Shown here: one piece after another, positions 50,707 through 58,857 of the stretch
How the letters are laid out: each line of letters opens with the position of its first letter
Numbering within the stretch: the stretch's first letter is position 1
Assembly (NCBI GenBank): GCA_964598765.1
Contig: CAZRCZ010000002.1
Coordinates: 248,001 to 312,000, forward strand
DNA length: 64,000 nucleotides
Source: CAZRCZ01 sp964598765
GTDB taxonomy: Bacteria; Sumerlaeota; Sumerlaeia; MVZB01; JAJFLK01
Direction of reading: 5' to 3'
Program-made: the position numbers and the translations under genes
The notes under the pieces: generated by a model
Told to the model about the DNA's origin: nothing
The model's input: the letters and a program-made list of their open reading frames with translations, nothing else
Database searches by the model: none

Positions 50707-51825
50707 CTACGCCACCAATTTCTCGGGAGCGGTTCTTCTGGCGACGCCGTTTCCGGTTGAGGTTTTCAGCGTCGGAGCCACTTCCTCGATCAACCGCTTC
50801 TGCGAGGCCAGCGTTTGCTCATGCGTCAGGCAACCGAAATTCTGCCAAGCGATCAGATAATTGAGCTTGATCCGCTCGCGCAGTTCGGCGAGCTTCTCCC
50901 GGCAATAAGCCGCGTCGCCGATCACCGTGCAATTGTCGAAAAGATATTGGGTGAAGCCGTCGGGGTCTCGGTCGGGATTCATTTCCCCTTCGCCGAACAT
51001 GCGATAGAAGGAATAATTCTCGGGCAATTTGCCTCCCGGTCCCCCCGGCGAGCCGACGTTGGCCAGCGCGCGGTAATACCAAAGAAGCGCGGGCTTGGCC
51101 TCTTCTCGCGCCTTTTTGTGCGTTGCGCCGACGTAAACTTGGCGGAGGACGGGTAAATCCACATGGTCCACGTCCAACCCCGCCTTCTTGGCGCGTGGAA
51201 AATATACCTTGCGCGCCTCCTCGATCCGATGCGTCGGGGCGAACTGATCGGTCAGAATCGCGTAGCCGTGATCGGCCGCCCATTCCAGCGTCGAGGGACT
51301 GATCGCCGCGATCCAGATCGGCGGATGCGGCTTTTGCACCGGTTTGGGAAGACAATTCAGCGGCTCGAAACTGAAAAATTCCCCCTTGTGCCCATACCGC
51401 CCTTCCCCCCAACACCCTTTGATGATTTCCAATTGTTCGCGGAAAATCAGATGGCTCTTGGTGATGTCCACCCCAAAGCCGTCGAACTCGTGGCGCTGAT
51501 AGCCCCGTCCCGCTCCCCAATCAATCCGCCCCTCGGATAGATGATCGAGCATCGCGATCTCCTCGGCCACGCGAACGGGATGAAAGAAAGGAAGAATCGT
51601 CACCGCCGTCCCGATCCTCATTCTGCGGGTTTTGGCGGCGAGGTGCGCGGCGGTCAAGTGGATCGAAGGTCCAAGCCCGTAGCGCGAAAAATGATGCTCG
51701 GCCAGCCAGAAGGCGTCGTAACCTTGTTGCTCGGCAAGGACCGCCTGCCCGACTTCATTGCGAAAAACATCGGCCTCGGTCCGATCCTCCGGCCATTGCA
51801 TTAGACTAAACGCGGCGAATTTCAT
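50707..51825 (-). CDS. LLM-class flavin-dependent oxidoreductase
   Basis: 372 residues. A-F-W-L-A-E-H-H-F-S-R-Y-G, T-R-R-M-R-I-G-T-A-V, P-V-R-V-A-E-E-I-A-M-L-D and GRIDWGAGRGYQRHEFDGFG are the bacterial-luciferase-like motifs (type related to limonene monooxygenase and alkanal monooxygenase groups). Uses reduced F420 or FMN from a reductase; no partner is adjacent. Likely a small-molecule oxygenase. Start at 51825 (MKFAAFSLMQWPED) is typical. Confidence 0.88.
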   Translation of the reverse strand: MKFAAFSLMQWPEDRTEADVFRNEVGQAVLAEQQGYDAFWLAEHHFSRYGLGPSIHLTAAHLAAKTRRMRIGTAVTILPFFHPVRVAEEIAMLDHLSEGRIDWGAGRGYQRHEFDGFGVDITKSHLIFREQLEIIKGCWGEGRYGHKGEFFSFEPLNCLPKPVQKPHPPIWIAAISPSTLEWAADHGYAILTDQFAPTHRIEEARKVYFPRAKKAGLDVDHVDLPVLRQVYVGATHKKAREEAKPALLWYYRALANVGSPGGPGGKLPENYSFYRMFGEGEMNPDRDPDGFTQYLFDNCTVIGDAAYCREKLAELRERIKLNYLIAWQNFGCLTHEQTLASQKRLIEEVAPTLKTSTGNGVARRTAPEKLVA

Positions 51826-51970
51826 GGTTTGCCTCCTTCGGTTTGGGCGTCGTCCCGCTTTTGCCCCTCATGCTCACTGCCCAAAGATTCTGGCCTTGAC
51901 CCTGAACTGATGGGTTGGTTTTGGCGAGAAAATTTTCCCCCGGCCGTTAAACCTGAAAGGCGCCCAAATA

Positions 51971-54900
51971 TTACTCGTAAATCTCCCAATTTCTGGCCGC
52001 GTTCGGCGTCGGACCGGGCGTGACGACCGTGACGCTGACCTGCAACGGCCATCCGAACGGAACGCCGTTTTGTTGCATCTGGAATTGCAGGTTGCACGTT
52101 CCCGGCGACGATGGGGCCTGCATCGCTTGCGAGAAAATGTAGCTTCCCCCCGGAACGGCCGTCGAACCTGCGGCCATATCCAATTGCCCCACGCTGAACA
52201 ACGGGCAATCGTCGGTCGTCATTTTGAGCCAATAAAGCCCCGATTGGTCCCAAGTCGAGGTGCCGATGTTTTGCATGTAAATCCCCACCGTGAAACTCTG
52301 GTTGGTGACGAGTTGAGCGGGGATCGTGCTGTAAACCGGCTGGGCGTCATTGCAGGCGACGTTGGAGGCGATATCCATGTTGTCCACGCTCAGGGTCGTC
52401 ATGCGCGACGGATCGGAATTGGCGTCGCCGGTGAGCGTATCCGCCGCGCGGATGTAAACCGTCGAAGGCAACGAGGCGGGAAGCGCGAAAGTCTGCGCCG
52501 TGTCGTCGTCCGCCGTCTTGGTCACCGTCAGCATGTCGGTCCAATTCACGTTGTCCGTCGAATAGCTGAAAATGAAATCATCCTGACCGATGGAGTTGGT
52601 GTCGTGGAACGCCTCGACGGAGAAGAGGTGCTGATTCATTCCGGGCGTGATCGGGATCGTCCATTTGTGTTTGGCCTGCCAATAACCTCCGGAGTAAACC
52701 TCGCCGATGGTCTCATAGGCGTTGTCGCTCGCTTGCGTCGCCGTGTAGTCCCCTGTCAAGGTTCCTAGAATCGGAAGATCGGCGTTGGCTCGGTCGAGCG
52801 AAGTCGGCGGGCAGGGAGTCGGCGAAGGAGTCGCGGTGGCCGTGGTCGTTCGGGTGCGCGTGTGGGTTGCGGTGCGGGTCGGGGTGTGCGTCGGCGTTCT
52901 GCTCGGTGTGCGCGTCGTCGTGCGCGTCGGCGTCGGCGTGAGGGTTGCCGTCCGCGTGGGCGACGGAGTCGGCGGGAAGGGAATGGTATAGAGCGCGCCG
53001 GAAGGCACGGGATTGCCAAGCACCAAGTTAATCGGGAGATTGGTCAACTGTCCGGTTCCCGAAACGCTCGGAGGGGAGCACAGATTTGCCGTCACGGTTT
53101 GACCGAACAGCCCCGCGCCGGTCAGATCGGCGGCGATCACCCAATTGAGGCTGGTTCCCGTGGCGTAGGTCAGCGACAAACCGGAGAAAAGAGCCGTGCC
53201 GTCGTTGCCGTTGAACGTCGTGGTCGCCAAAAGAACATCGGCGGCCGTGGCCTTGCCGTCATTGTCCACGTCCTGATACAGATAGACGTTGCCGATCGCC
53301 GTCGTTTCGTTCACCGTTCCCGACGCGCAAACGCGGACGTCGGTCAGATTCACCGCTTCAAGGGAAGCGTCCACCGCGACGTGGATTTGCATGAGGGACA
53401 GCTTTTGCTCATTGCCGACGATATTGGCGTTGGCTGGATTCTTGATCCCCTTCGTGAGCGTCACCAGACCCGTGCTGAACGTGAGCGTTCGACCCGTGAT
53501 GGACGACGCGTTGTCAATCGTGTCCCCGCCGGCGTAATCCTTGAATACAATGTGGGCGTTTTCTCCCGTGAGCGAGCCGACGCCCCTGACACTGCCCGTG
53601 GTTTCGAAGTCCAACTGAAGAGTTTGACCGAGCATGTTGGCCGTTTGGGCGGGATTGAGCCTGCCGTCGAGCGAATAATTGGAAGTAGAGGCCCCGGCGT
53701 TGAGGTCAATGTTCAGGTTCTGGATTTGAGCCAAGCCGTTGTCGCCGGGCAATATCGGCGCCGAGCCGATGAGCGTCGGCGGACTCGCTCCTCCCCAATT
53801 GTTCATCAGGACGGCCCCATTGATGAGCGCGAGCGTTTCATCCGCGGATCCGGCCGCGCGCGCTGTGATGTCCTCGATACGGATGTCCTCGGTTCGGGTT
53901 GCCGAGAAAATCAAGTGTTGGATTTTTGTGTCTTGCCCGAGGGGAATCGGCAAGATGTTCGCGTTGGCCAAATCGGCCTTAATCGTCAGCGTCCCCTTGT
54001 CGAAGAGGATCGGAATGAAAACATAGGGATCCGCGGGGACCAGATTCGTAATCGGCAATTGACTCAAGACTCCCGTGGCAATCAGGTCCACGCCTGCCGT
54101 GATGGGGTGCATGTCGGTTCCCAACGTCGCCGCGCCGGTTCCAGTGTAGGCCAAATTCAGAACCGTTGTAACCGTTGACGTCAGGGTCACGGTCGTCGAG
54201 AAATTGTTCAGCAAGACCGCGCCGTCGTCGCCGCTGAATGAGGAAGCCGCCAACAAATTGGCCGGAGCAATGGCGCCCTTGTAAAGCTCCACCCCCAGAG
54301 GCGCCAAATCGGTGTCTTCGTGGGCCGTTCCCGTCGAATGAATGACGAGACCGTTCAAGGCGACGTTTTCCACGTTGGTGGCCTTGATGTTCAATTGGGC
54401 GACTTGATACTTGACCGCCGAAGGAGCCATCACCACGTTGGGTTGGTTGTCGGGATCCGCCGCAAAGCCCGGCGCGGTCCGCAGGTCAATCCCTCCCCGC
54501 ATGATCGTGATGACGGGACCGTCGAGGGGCGGGTCCACGGGATAAGTTATTTCATTGCCCACGGTGTAATGGACCTGACTGCAAACCCCGGAGGCCGTGA
54601 GGTCGCTCGTGGATTCCAGAGAAAATTGGAGCGTCGCGCCTTCCGGGGCGTTCGCCGCGAGATCCACCGTCACCAGATATTGGTCGTAGGGTTGGATGCC
54701 GACCGGATGAGAGTAAACGCGATTGCCGAAGAAGGGGTCCGTGAAATCCGCCGGTCCAAAAATCACCGGGCCGTTGTCCGTCAAGGGAGGATCCTTTTGC
54801 GCGAGGAACGTGTCTCCGTTGTCCTTTACGCCGTTGTGATTGCGGTCCATCCAAATCTTGATGCCCCCCGGTTTGATGTAAAGCGATTCGTCAAGGGTTC

Positions 54901-57652
54901 CCTTCGGGGTCAGCTTCAAGCTGTCAATGCTTACATCCTCAAGAATGTCGGTTTTCAAATACAGGGCAAGAACTTCGACGTTGATCGCGTTGGGAGGAGC
55001 CACGGTCCGCGTCACCGTGTCCATGCTCACCTCCAGTGATCCTACTTCAAACGTCATGGTCCTGCCCTGATCGTCACCGGCGGGGTTGACGACCTCGATG
55101 GGACGCCCGCTCAGCTCGCCGACCCCCTGAATGATGGCGGTACCGATCTGAAACGCCGTGATGTTTTTGCCGATTTGAGCTATGGAGTCGGCTGAATCGG
55201 CGGCGTAAAATTGAAGTCCCACCGCGACGTCATACGTCGTCAGTCGCTTGGCCGTCGCGGGCGCTCCCGAAAAATCTATCAGGGCCGAACCGTTATCCAC
55301 CGTGAGCGGATTATTGAGTGTTCCAAACTCGGATTCCCCGCTTTGAATGTATAAATCCTTATTTTTGTCGTTCCATGCGTCCGCCCAAGCGATGTGGGAA
55401 GGATCGAACAAGGTGCCAGAAACAGAAAAGCCCACCTTTTGAATCAGAAGGTTTTCTCCGGAGGGAACATCGAACGAGGACCCGATCATGCCATACCAAG
55501 AATTGATGCAACCCTGCTTGTCCGCCGGCAGAGCGGGATACTTGGATATCACAATCACCGGGTTGCGAATCGTGCGATCCACCGAGCATGGCGGCTCCGC
55601 CGAAGTGAAATTGGCTTGCACGTCGCTCTGCGCGCCGACCGCAAAGACATCCGAATCTTGCACTACCGTTATCGCGAATGTTTCGCTCCCGTCGCCGAGG
55701 ACCGTGGGGGGAACATCGGCGTAAAGGGTGAACCTTTTGGTCGTCGCGCGTGGAATGGAAAATGCGGCAATGTCGGGAACGTCAATCTCCAACGTGGCGT
55801 CGGGTCCATTGGCGGCCAAATAGGAATCCGGCCCGAGCTGGTTGTCTCCCGCGTCTATGACGCCGTTGCCGTTGGCGTCGTAATAAAGCTGAAACTTGGT
55901 GAAATAATTCAATTCGTTGCCCGGACCGGTGAGCTGAAGCCTGATGCCTTTGAAGAGCAGGTCCTCGTCGTTCAGGTCCGAAATCGAGAATCCGAACAGG
56001 TGAAACTTATTCGTGTTCGGCGCGACGATGGACGGCGTGTATTGTTGGTTCGTGACACACGCAAAAGTCGCCCGCGGCTGGCCGATCGTCTTGTAGTTTC
56101 CGTTGAACGGACTGGGAACCATCGAGCCGTTGACGTGCGACACGTCGCCGATAATGACCATGTCGTTGCGGTTCAAAAGCGACAACCGCGCCGTTTGGCC
56201 GTCTATCGCGGTCCCATTGAGGTCGTATCCCACCACGAACCGCTGGATGCCGTTGATCGGCAACGCGATGGAACTGGAGGTGAAGTCAATCGTCACGCTT
56301 CCGTCGTCAGCCGAAAAAACGCCCGTGCCGATGAGGATGTCGGCGGGGTCTATCTTGCCCAATTTGCCGTAATCCCGGTAAAGCTTCACCGTGGTGACCG
56401 CCGTCGCGTCGTTCATTGTTCCGTCGGCGTGAAAAGTAAATTGGCTGATTTGAGCCGATTCGCTTTTGGCGTCGGGGTCGTTTTGGATCTGAAAAGCGAG
56501 AACCGGATAATCGGTGGCGGTGGACGGCATGAGGACCGCCCCGAGGTCGTTCGGCTTGGAGAAATTGATCGGATTGTAGTTGAACTGCCAGCTTGGCCCG
56601 TTGATTTCGGGACCGATGATGGCGGGAGCCTCCAAACTGACGGCTCCCTGCGCGACCAAGGGATTGGTCACGGGTACCTGAAGTTGATAATAGGCTCCGA
56701 TGGTCTCCGAGAGGGCATCCACCACGTCAATCGTGACCCAAACTTCCAATGTTCCGTTGCGCGGAACGGTGAGGGACGGAGACGGAGACGGAGTCAGCGT
56801 CGCCGTCCCGTTATCAGAGCCGAAATTGCCAAACGCGACCTTCGCCAACGGATCGGTCGGCGGGTTATTCTGCTTAAAAAGACGGAGCGTATCGGCCACG
56901 ATGCCGGTCAAGCCGTTCGCGGTTCCGATGTCCGCCAAATTCATCGAAACCAGTTGCAGGTCCTCCACGTCGTTGGCGTAGAGCATCAGGTCGAACATCG
57001 GAAGAAGTTGCCGATTCGGAATCGCCGTCGCTCCGTCGGGGGTCTGAACCAGCCGGACAAGCGTCAGCGTTCCCGGCCCCACGGTCCGAAGATACCCCTC
57101 TACGGGCGCGCCGGTGACCGCGATGGGATTAAGCGTCCCGGAATCCCGGACGGAAATATCCCCGTTGGCGGCGATGCGGGAACGAAAGGATTTTCCATCT
57201 GTCGCGCTCGGTCCCAGCGTGTAAAGAACAAGCAGATTGACGTTCGCTCCGGCGGCGATGGGAACCGGCGTGAAGCCGCTGAACGTCACCGTCCCGTTGT
57301 CGGCGTTGAAACTTCCCGATCCCAACAAGAGATCGGGAGTTCCTCCGGTCGTGGTCAGGCGTCCGTCGCCGTCCTTGTCCCAATAGAGTTCCACGCCTCC
57401 GGCGGCAAGGTCCGCGGCGTCGTCTCCCGTTCCGTTCGATCCCGCGGTGAGGGTCAGCGCCGTCGCCTCGGCGGCGGGCTGGCCGAGGGGGTTCTCCAAA
57501 TTGATTTGGAACATCGGCTCATGGGAGGCATTGCGCGCGATGGTTTGCATGGAGATGGAGTTGGCTCCGCGCGTCGCTTGCACGGCGGCACGCGCGTCCA
57601 TGACAACCATCATCGAGACGGCAATCCACGACAAAACAAACCTTGTTTTCAT
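51971..57652 (-). CDS. Giant secreted protein with nine repeated Ca-binding-like modules
   Basis: About 1,893 residues from the ATG at 57652 (GTG at 57655 also possible); GAGGGCG precedes. Signal peptide ends near M-D-A-R-A. Nine modules repeat at about 160-190-residue spacing, centred near residues 88, 258, 423, 589, 757, 933, 1123, 1283 and 1457. Each has the pattern (V/I)-x-L-Y-x-D...D-x-L-L-x...F-x-x-(D/N)-(D/N)-G, several with calcium-loop-like DKDGDG, DANGNG or DVDNDG. Residues 1559-1617 are a Thr/Pro/Arg-rich linker, then a galactose-binding-like domain (about 1620-1765) and an NBR1-type Ig-like domain (about 1772-1885: QNIGTSTW). Surface or extracellular-matrix role is likely; no enzyme motif. 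Confidence 0.85.
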   Translation of the reverse strand: MKTRFVLSWIAVSMMVVMDARAAVQATRGANSISMQTIARNASHEPMFQINLENPLGQPAAEATALTLTAGSNGTGDDAADLAAGGVELYWDKDGDGRLTTTGGTPDLLLGSGSFNADNGTVTFSGFTPVPIAAGANVNLLVLYTLGPSATDGKSFRSRIAANGDISVRDSGTLNPIAVTGAPVEGYLRTVGPGTLTLVRLVQTPDGATAIPNRQLLPMFDLMLYANDVEDLQLVSMNLADIGTANGLTGIVADTLRLFKQNNPPTDPLAKVAFGNFGSDNGTATLTPSPSPSLTVPRNGTLEVWVTIDVVDALSETIGAYYQLQVPVTNPLVAQGAVSLEAPAIIGPEINGPSWQFNYNPINFSKPNDLGAVLMPSTATDYPVLAFQIQNDPDAKSESAQISQFTFHADGTMNDATAVTTVKLYRDYGKLGKIDPADILIGTGVFSADDGSVTIDFTSSSIALPINGIQRFVVGYDLNGTAIDGQTARLSLLNRNDMVIIGDVSHVNGSMVPSPFNGNYKTIGQPRATFACVTNQQYTPSIVAPNTNKFHLFGFSISDLNDEDLLFKGIRLQLTGPGNELNYFTKFQLYYDANGNGVIDAGDNQLGPDSYLAANGPDATLEIDVPDIAAFSIPRATTKRFTLYADVPPTVLGDGSETFAITVVQDSDVFAVGAQSDVQANFTSAEPPCSVDRTIRNPVIVISKYPALPADKQGCINSWYGMIGSSFDVPSGENLLIQKVGFSVSGTLFDPSHIAWADAWNDKNKDLYIQSGESEFGTLNNPLTVDNGSALIDFSGAPATAKRLTTYDVAVGLQFYAADSADSIAQIGKNITAFQIGTAIIQGVGELSGRPIEVVNPAGDDQGRTMTFEVGSLEVSMDTVTRTVAPPNAINVEVLALYLKTDILEDVSIDSLKLTPKGTLDESLYIKPGGIKIWMDRNHNGVKDNGDTFLAQKDPPLTDNGPVIFGPADFTDPFFGNRVYSHPVGIQPYDQYLVTVDLAANAPEGATLQFSLESTSDLTASGVCSQVHYTVGNEITYPVDPPLDGPVITIMRGGIDLRTAPGFAADPDNQPNVVMAPSAVKYQVAQLNIKATNVENVALNGLVIHSTGTAHEDTDLAPLGVELYKGAIAPANLLAASSFSGDDGAVLLNNFSTTVTLTSTVTTVLNLAYTGTGAATLGTDMHPITAGVDLIATGVLSQLPITNLVPADPYVFIPILFDKGTLTIKADLANANILPIPLGQDTKIQHLIFSATRTEDIRIEDITARAAGSADETLALINGAVLMNNWGGASPPTLIGSAPILPGDNGLAQIQNLNIDLNAGASTSNYSLDGRLNPAQTANMLGQTLQLDFETTGSVRGVGSLTGENAHIVFKDYAGGDTIDNASSITGRTLTFSTGLVTLTKGIKNPANANIVGNEQKLSLMQIHVAVDASLEAVNLTDVRVCASGTVNETTAIGNVYLYQDVDNDGKATAADVLLATTTFNGNDGTALFSGLSLTYATGTSLNWVIAADLTGAGLFGQTVTANLCSPPSVSGTGQLTNLPINLVLGNPVPSGALYTIPFPPTPSPTRTATLTPTPTRTTTRTPSRTPTHTPTRTATHTRTRTTTATATPSPTPCPPTSLDRANADLPILGTLTGDYTATQASDNAYETIGEVYSGGYWQAKHKWTIPITPGMNQHLFSVEAFHDTNSIGQDDFIFSYSTDNVNWTDMLTVTKTADDDTAQTFALPASLPSTVYIRAADTLTGDANSDPSRMTTLSVDNMDIASNVACNDAQPVYSTIPAQLVTNQSFTVGIYMQNIGTSTWDQSGLYWLKMTTDDCPLFSVGQLDMAAGSTAVPGGSYIFSQAMQAPSSPGTCNLQFQMQQNGVPFGWPLQVSVTVVTPGPTPNAARNWEIYE

Positions 57653-57916
57653 CACGCGCCCTCAGCCGATTGAAACGAAAAACGACGCTCCGTTATGGGA
57701 CCGATGTTGTCGGGAAATCTTGCTGGGAACGGAGGAGGAGAGTCAAGAAACAAAATATCATGGTTGCGTTTTTTTCTTTTGGTAAGCCAAGACGCGCCGA
57801 TGAGGAATTTTGTTTGGACAGGGATTGATGGATTGAACAAGGGCACGATTTTGCGACAGACCCCGCTTGACTCCCACGCCGTTGAGGGTAGAATCACCAA
57901 GAGGAAACAAAGACCG
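57653..57916. other. Intergenic region ahead of the hic remnants
   Basis: 264 bases between the giant protein and the hicB remnant. It should include the promoter of the giant gene (minus) and of the hic module (plus). No box was confidently identified. Confidence 0.4.
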
Positions 57917-58158
57917 ATGCTGACCTTTACATCAAGGCCGCGATGAACAGGGCGCGCTATGAGATGTTGCCCGAAGGCGAGGGGTTCGTTGGTGGCATCG
58001 AGGGACTTCAGGGAGTTTGGGCGAAGGCGCAAACCCTCGAAGCTTGCCGGGAAGAACTGCAGGAGGTCTTGGAAGGATGGATCGTCCTCGGGCTCCGGAT
58101 GGGGCACACGTTGCCGGAAATTGACGGAATCAACCTGAACGCCCAACAGGTCGCCTGA
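57917..58158 (+). pseudogene. hicB: HicB antitoxin with probable 1-base frameshift near its start
   Basis: An ATG at 57917 opens M-L-T then reads out of frame, while a second frame resumes as LYIKAA and M-N-R-A-R-Y-E-M (ATG at 57943). The usual HicB start is M-L-T-x-Y-I-x-A-A-M-x-x-A-x-Y-E, so one base seems missing near codon 4. The rest (71 codons to 58158) matches HicB: G-G-I-E-G-L-Q-G-V-W-A-K-A-Q-T-L, A-C-R-E-E-L-Q-E-V-L-E-G-W. A shortened protein from 57943 could still be made, so the antitoxin may be partly functional. An assembly error cannot be excluded. Confidence 0.7.
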
Positions 58159-58165
58159 TCCAATC

Positions 58166-58381
58166 ATGGGGCCGATCAAACGACGCGATCTCATTCGGCG
58201 TCTGGCCCAACTCGGTATCACCGGTCCTTTTTAAGGCGGCAGACATCAATTCATGGTCAGAGGCGCGGTGCGCGTCCGAATCCCCAACCCGCACCAAGAA
58301 GACATCGGGAGAAATCTCCTACGCCAAATCCTCCAGCAGGCCGATGTTTTCGATATCCGAATGGGAAAAACTCTAAGGTAA
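58166..58381 (+). pseudogene. hicA: HicA toxin inactivated by a nonsense codon
   Basis: The frame from the ATG at 58166 reads M-G-P-I-K-R-R-D-L-I-R-R-L-A-Q-L-G-I-T-G-P-F then TAA (58232-58234), then continues G-G-R-H-Q-F-M-V-R-G and R-I-P-N-P-H-Q-E-D-I-G to a stop at 58379-58381. Functional HicA has Ser before G-G-x-H-Q-F, so a single C-to-A change (TCA to TAA) would explain the stop. The downstream His is the catalytic residue of the double-stranded-RNA-binding toxin. It starts 8 bases after hicB. Confidence 0.85.
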
Positions 58382-58503
58382 CGTAAAAGGCGACAAAGAT
58401 ATGGACGGCCTACTCCGGTCAACTACTGTATTGCGGTATCGGAATTTATCCGAAATTCTGCCTAAGATTAGTTTTCTCAAGGCTCCAAAATTTAAGCGAC
58501 TGC

Positions 58504-58550
58504 ATACAAGATATTGTGCCTCTACCCAAAAAATCGTCAATATCTTGATT
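58504..58550. promoter_or_regulatory. Tandem NrdR-like boxes
   Basis: Box 1 (58504-58519, ATACAAGATATTGTGC) matches the 16-base NrdR consensus aCaCwAtATaTwGtGt in 13 positions. Box 2 (58535-58550) has a core CAATATCTTG matching 9 of 10 central positions and 10 of 16 overall. Their starts are 31 bases apart, about three helical turns, which is the spacing of known NrdR box pairs. They lie immediately upstream of the TTGACA element, as expected for repression of ribonucleotide reductase genes. Confidence 0.65.
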
Positions 58551-58557
58551 TTACCCC

Positions 58558-58586
58558 TTGACAGAACCTCCGCTCAGGAGTAAACC
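58558..58586 (+). promoter_or_regulatory. Sigma70-like promoter for nrdJ
   Basis: TTGACA at 58558-58563, 17-base spacer, then TAAACC at 58581-58586 as a weak -10. It is directly downstream of the NrdR-like boxes and about 270 bases before the nrdJ start, giving a long leader. Confidence 0.5.
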
Positions 58587-58857
58587 AGACCCCGCGCCGA
58601 TGATCGGATTACAACTCGGCTTTTGTGTTTCTTCCATAGATTTTTTTTGGTGTGTTCGTCGGCGAGTGTAAACGTAAAGATTTAGAGCGGCTCACTTTTG
58701 GGCGAAAAAAACTACTCGCCCGGATCAGGAAAAGCATCGCCTCGGTTGCGTCCGGTTCGGAAAAGTTGGAAAATGCGCCAAGGGGTGAGTTCGCGCCGCG
58801 CGGAGAAAAATCGCTCCGCCCGGACCCATTTCATCCCGTTGCAGAAGGAGTCGTCCC

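Larger units (their letters stand above)
58382..58857. other. Leader and control region of nrdJ
   Basis: The 476-base gap before nrdJ. It holds a pair of NrdR-like boxes, a TTGACA promoter and a long leader. No cobalamin riboswitch core was recognised in it. Confidence 0.55.

Noticed and set aside
52862..54178. 438-codon plus-strand frame in the giant gene
   Set aside because: Shadow of the Thr/Pro linker and modules on the other strand; composition is not protein-like.
55394..57673. 759-codon plus-strand frame opposite the giant protein
   Set aside because: Rich in Arg and Gly from reverse-complement codons, no family motifs, while the minus strand has nine clear modules.
58382..58857. Possible cobalamin riboswitch before nrdJ
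   Set aside because: No GCCACTG core or typical B12-box sequence was recognised; NrdR boxes explain control better.
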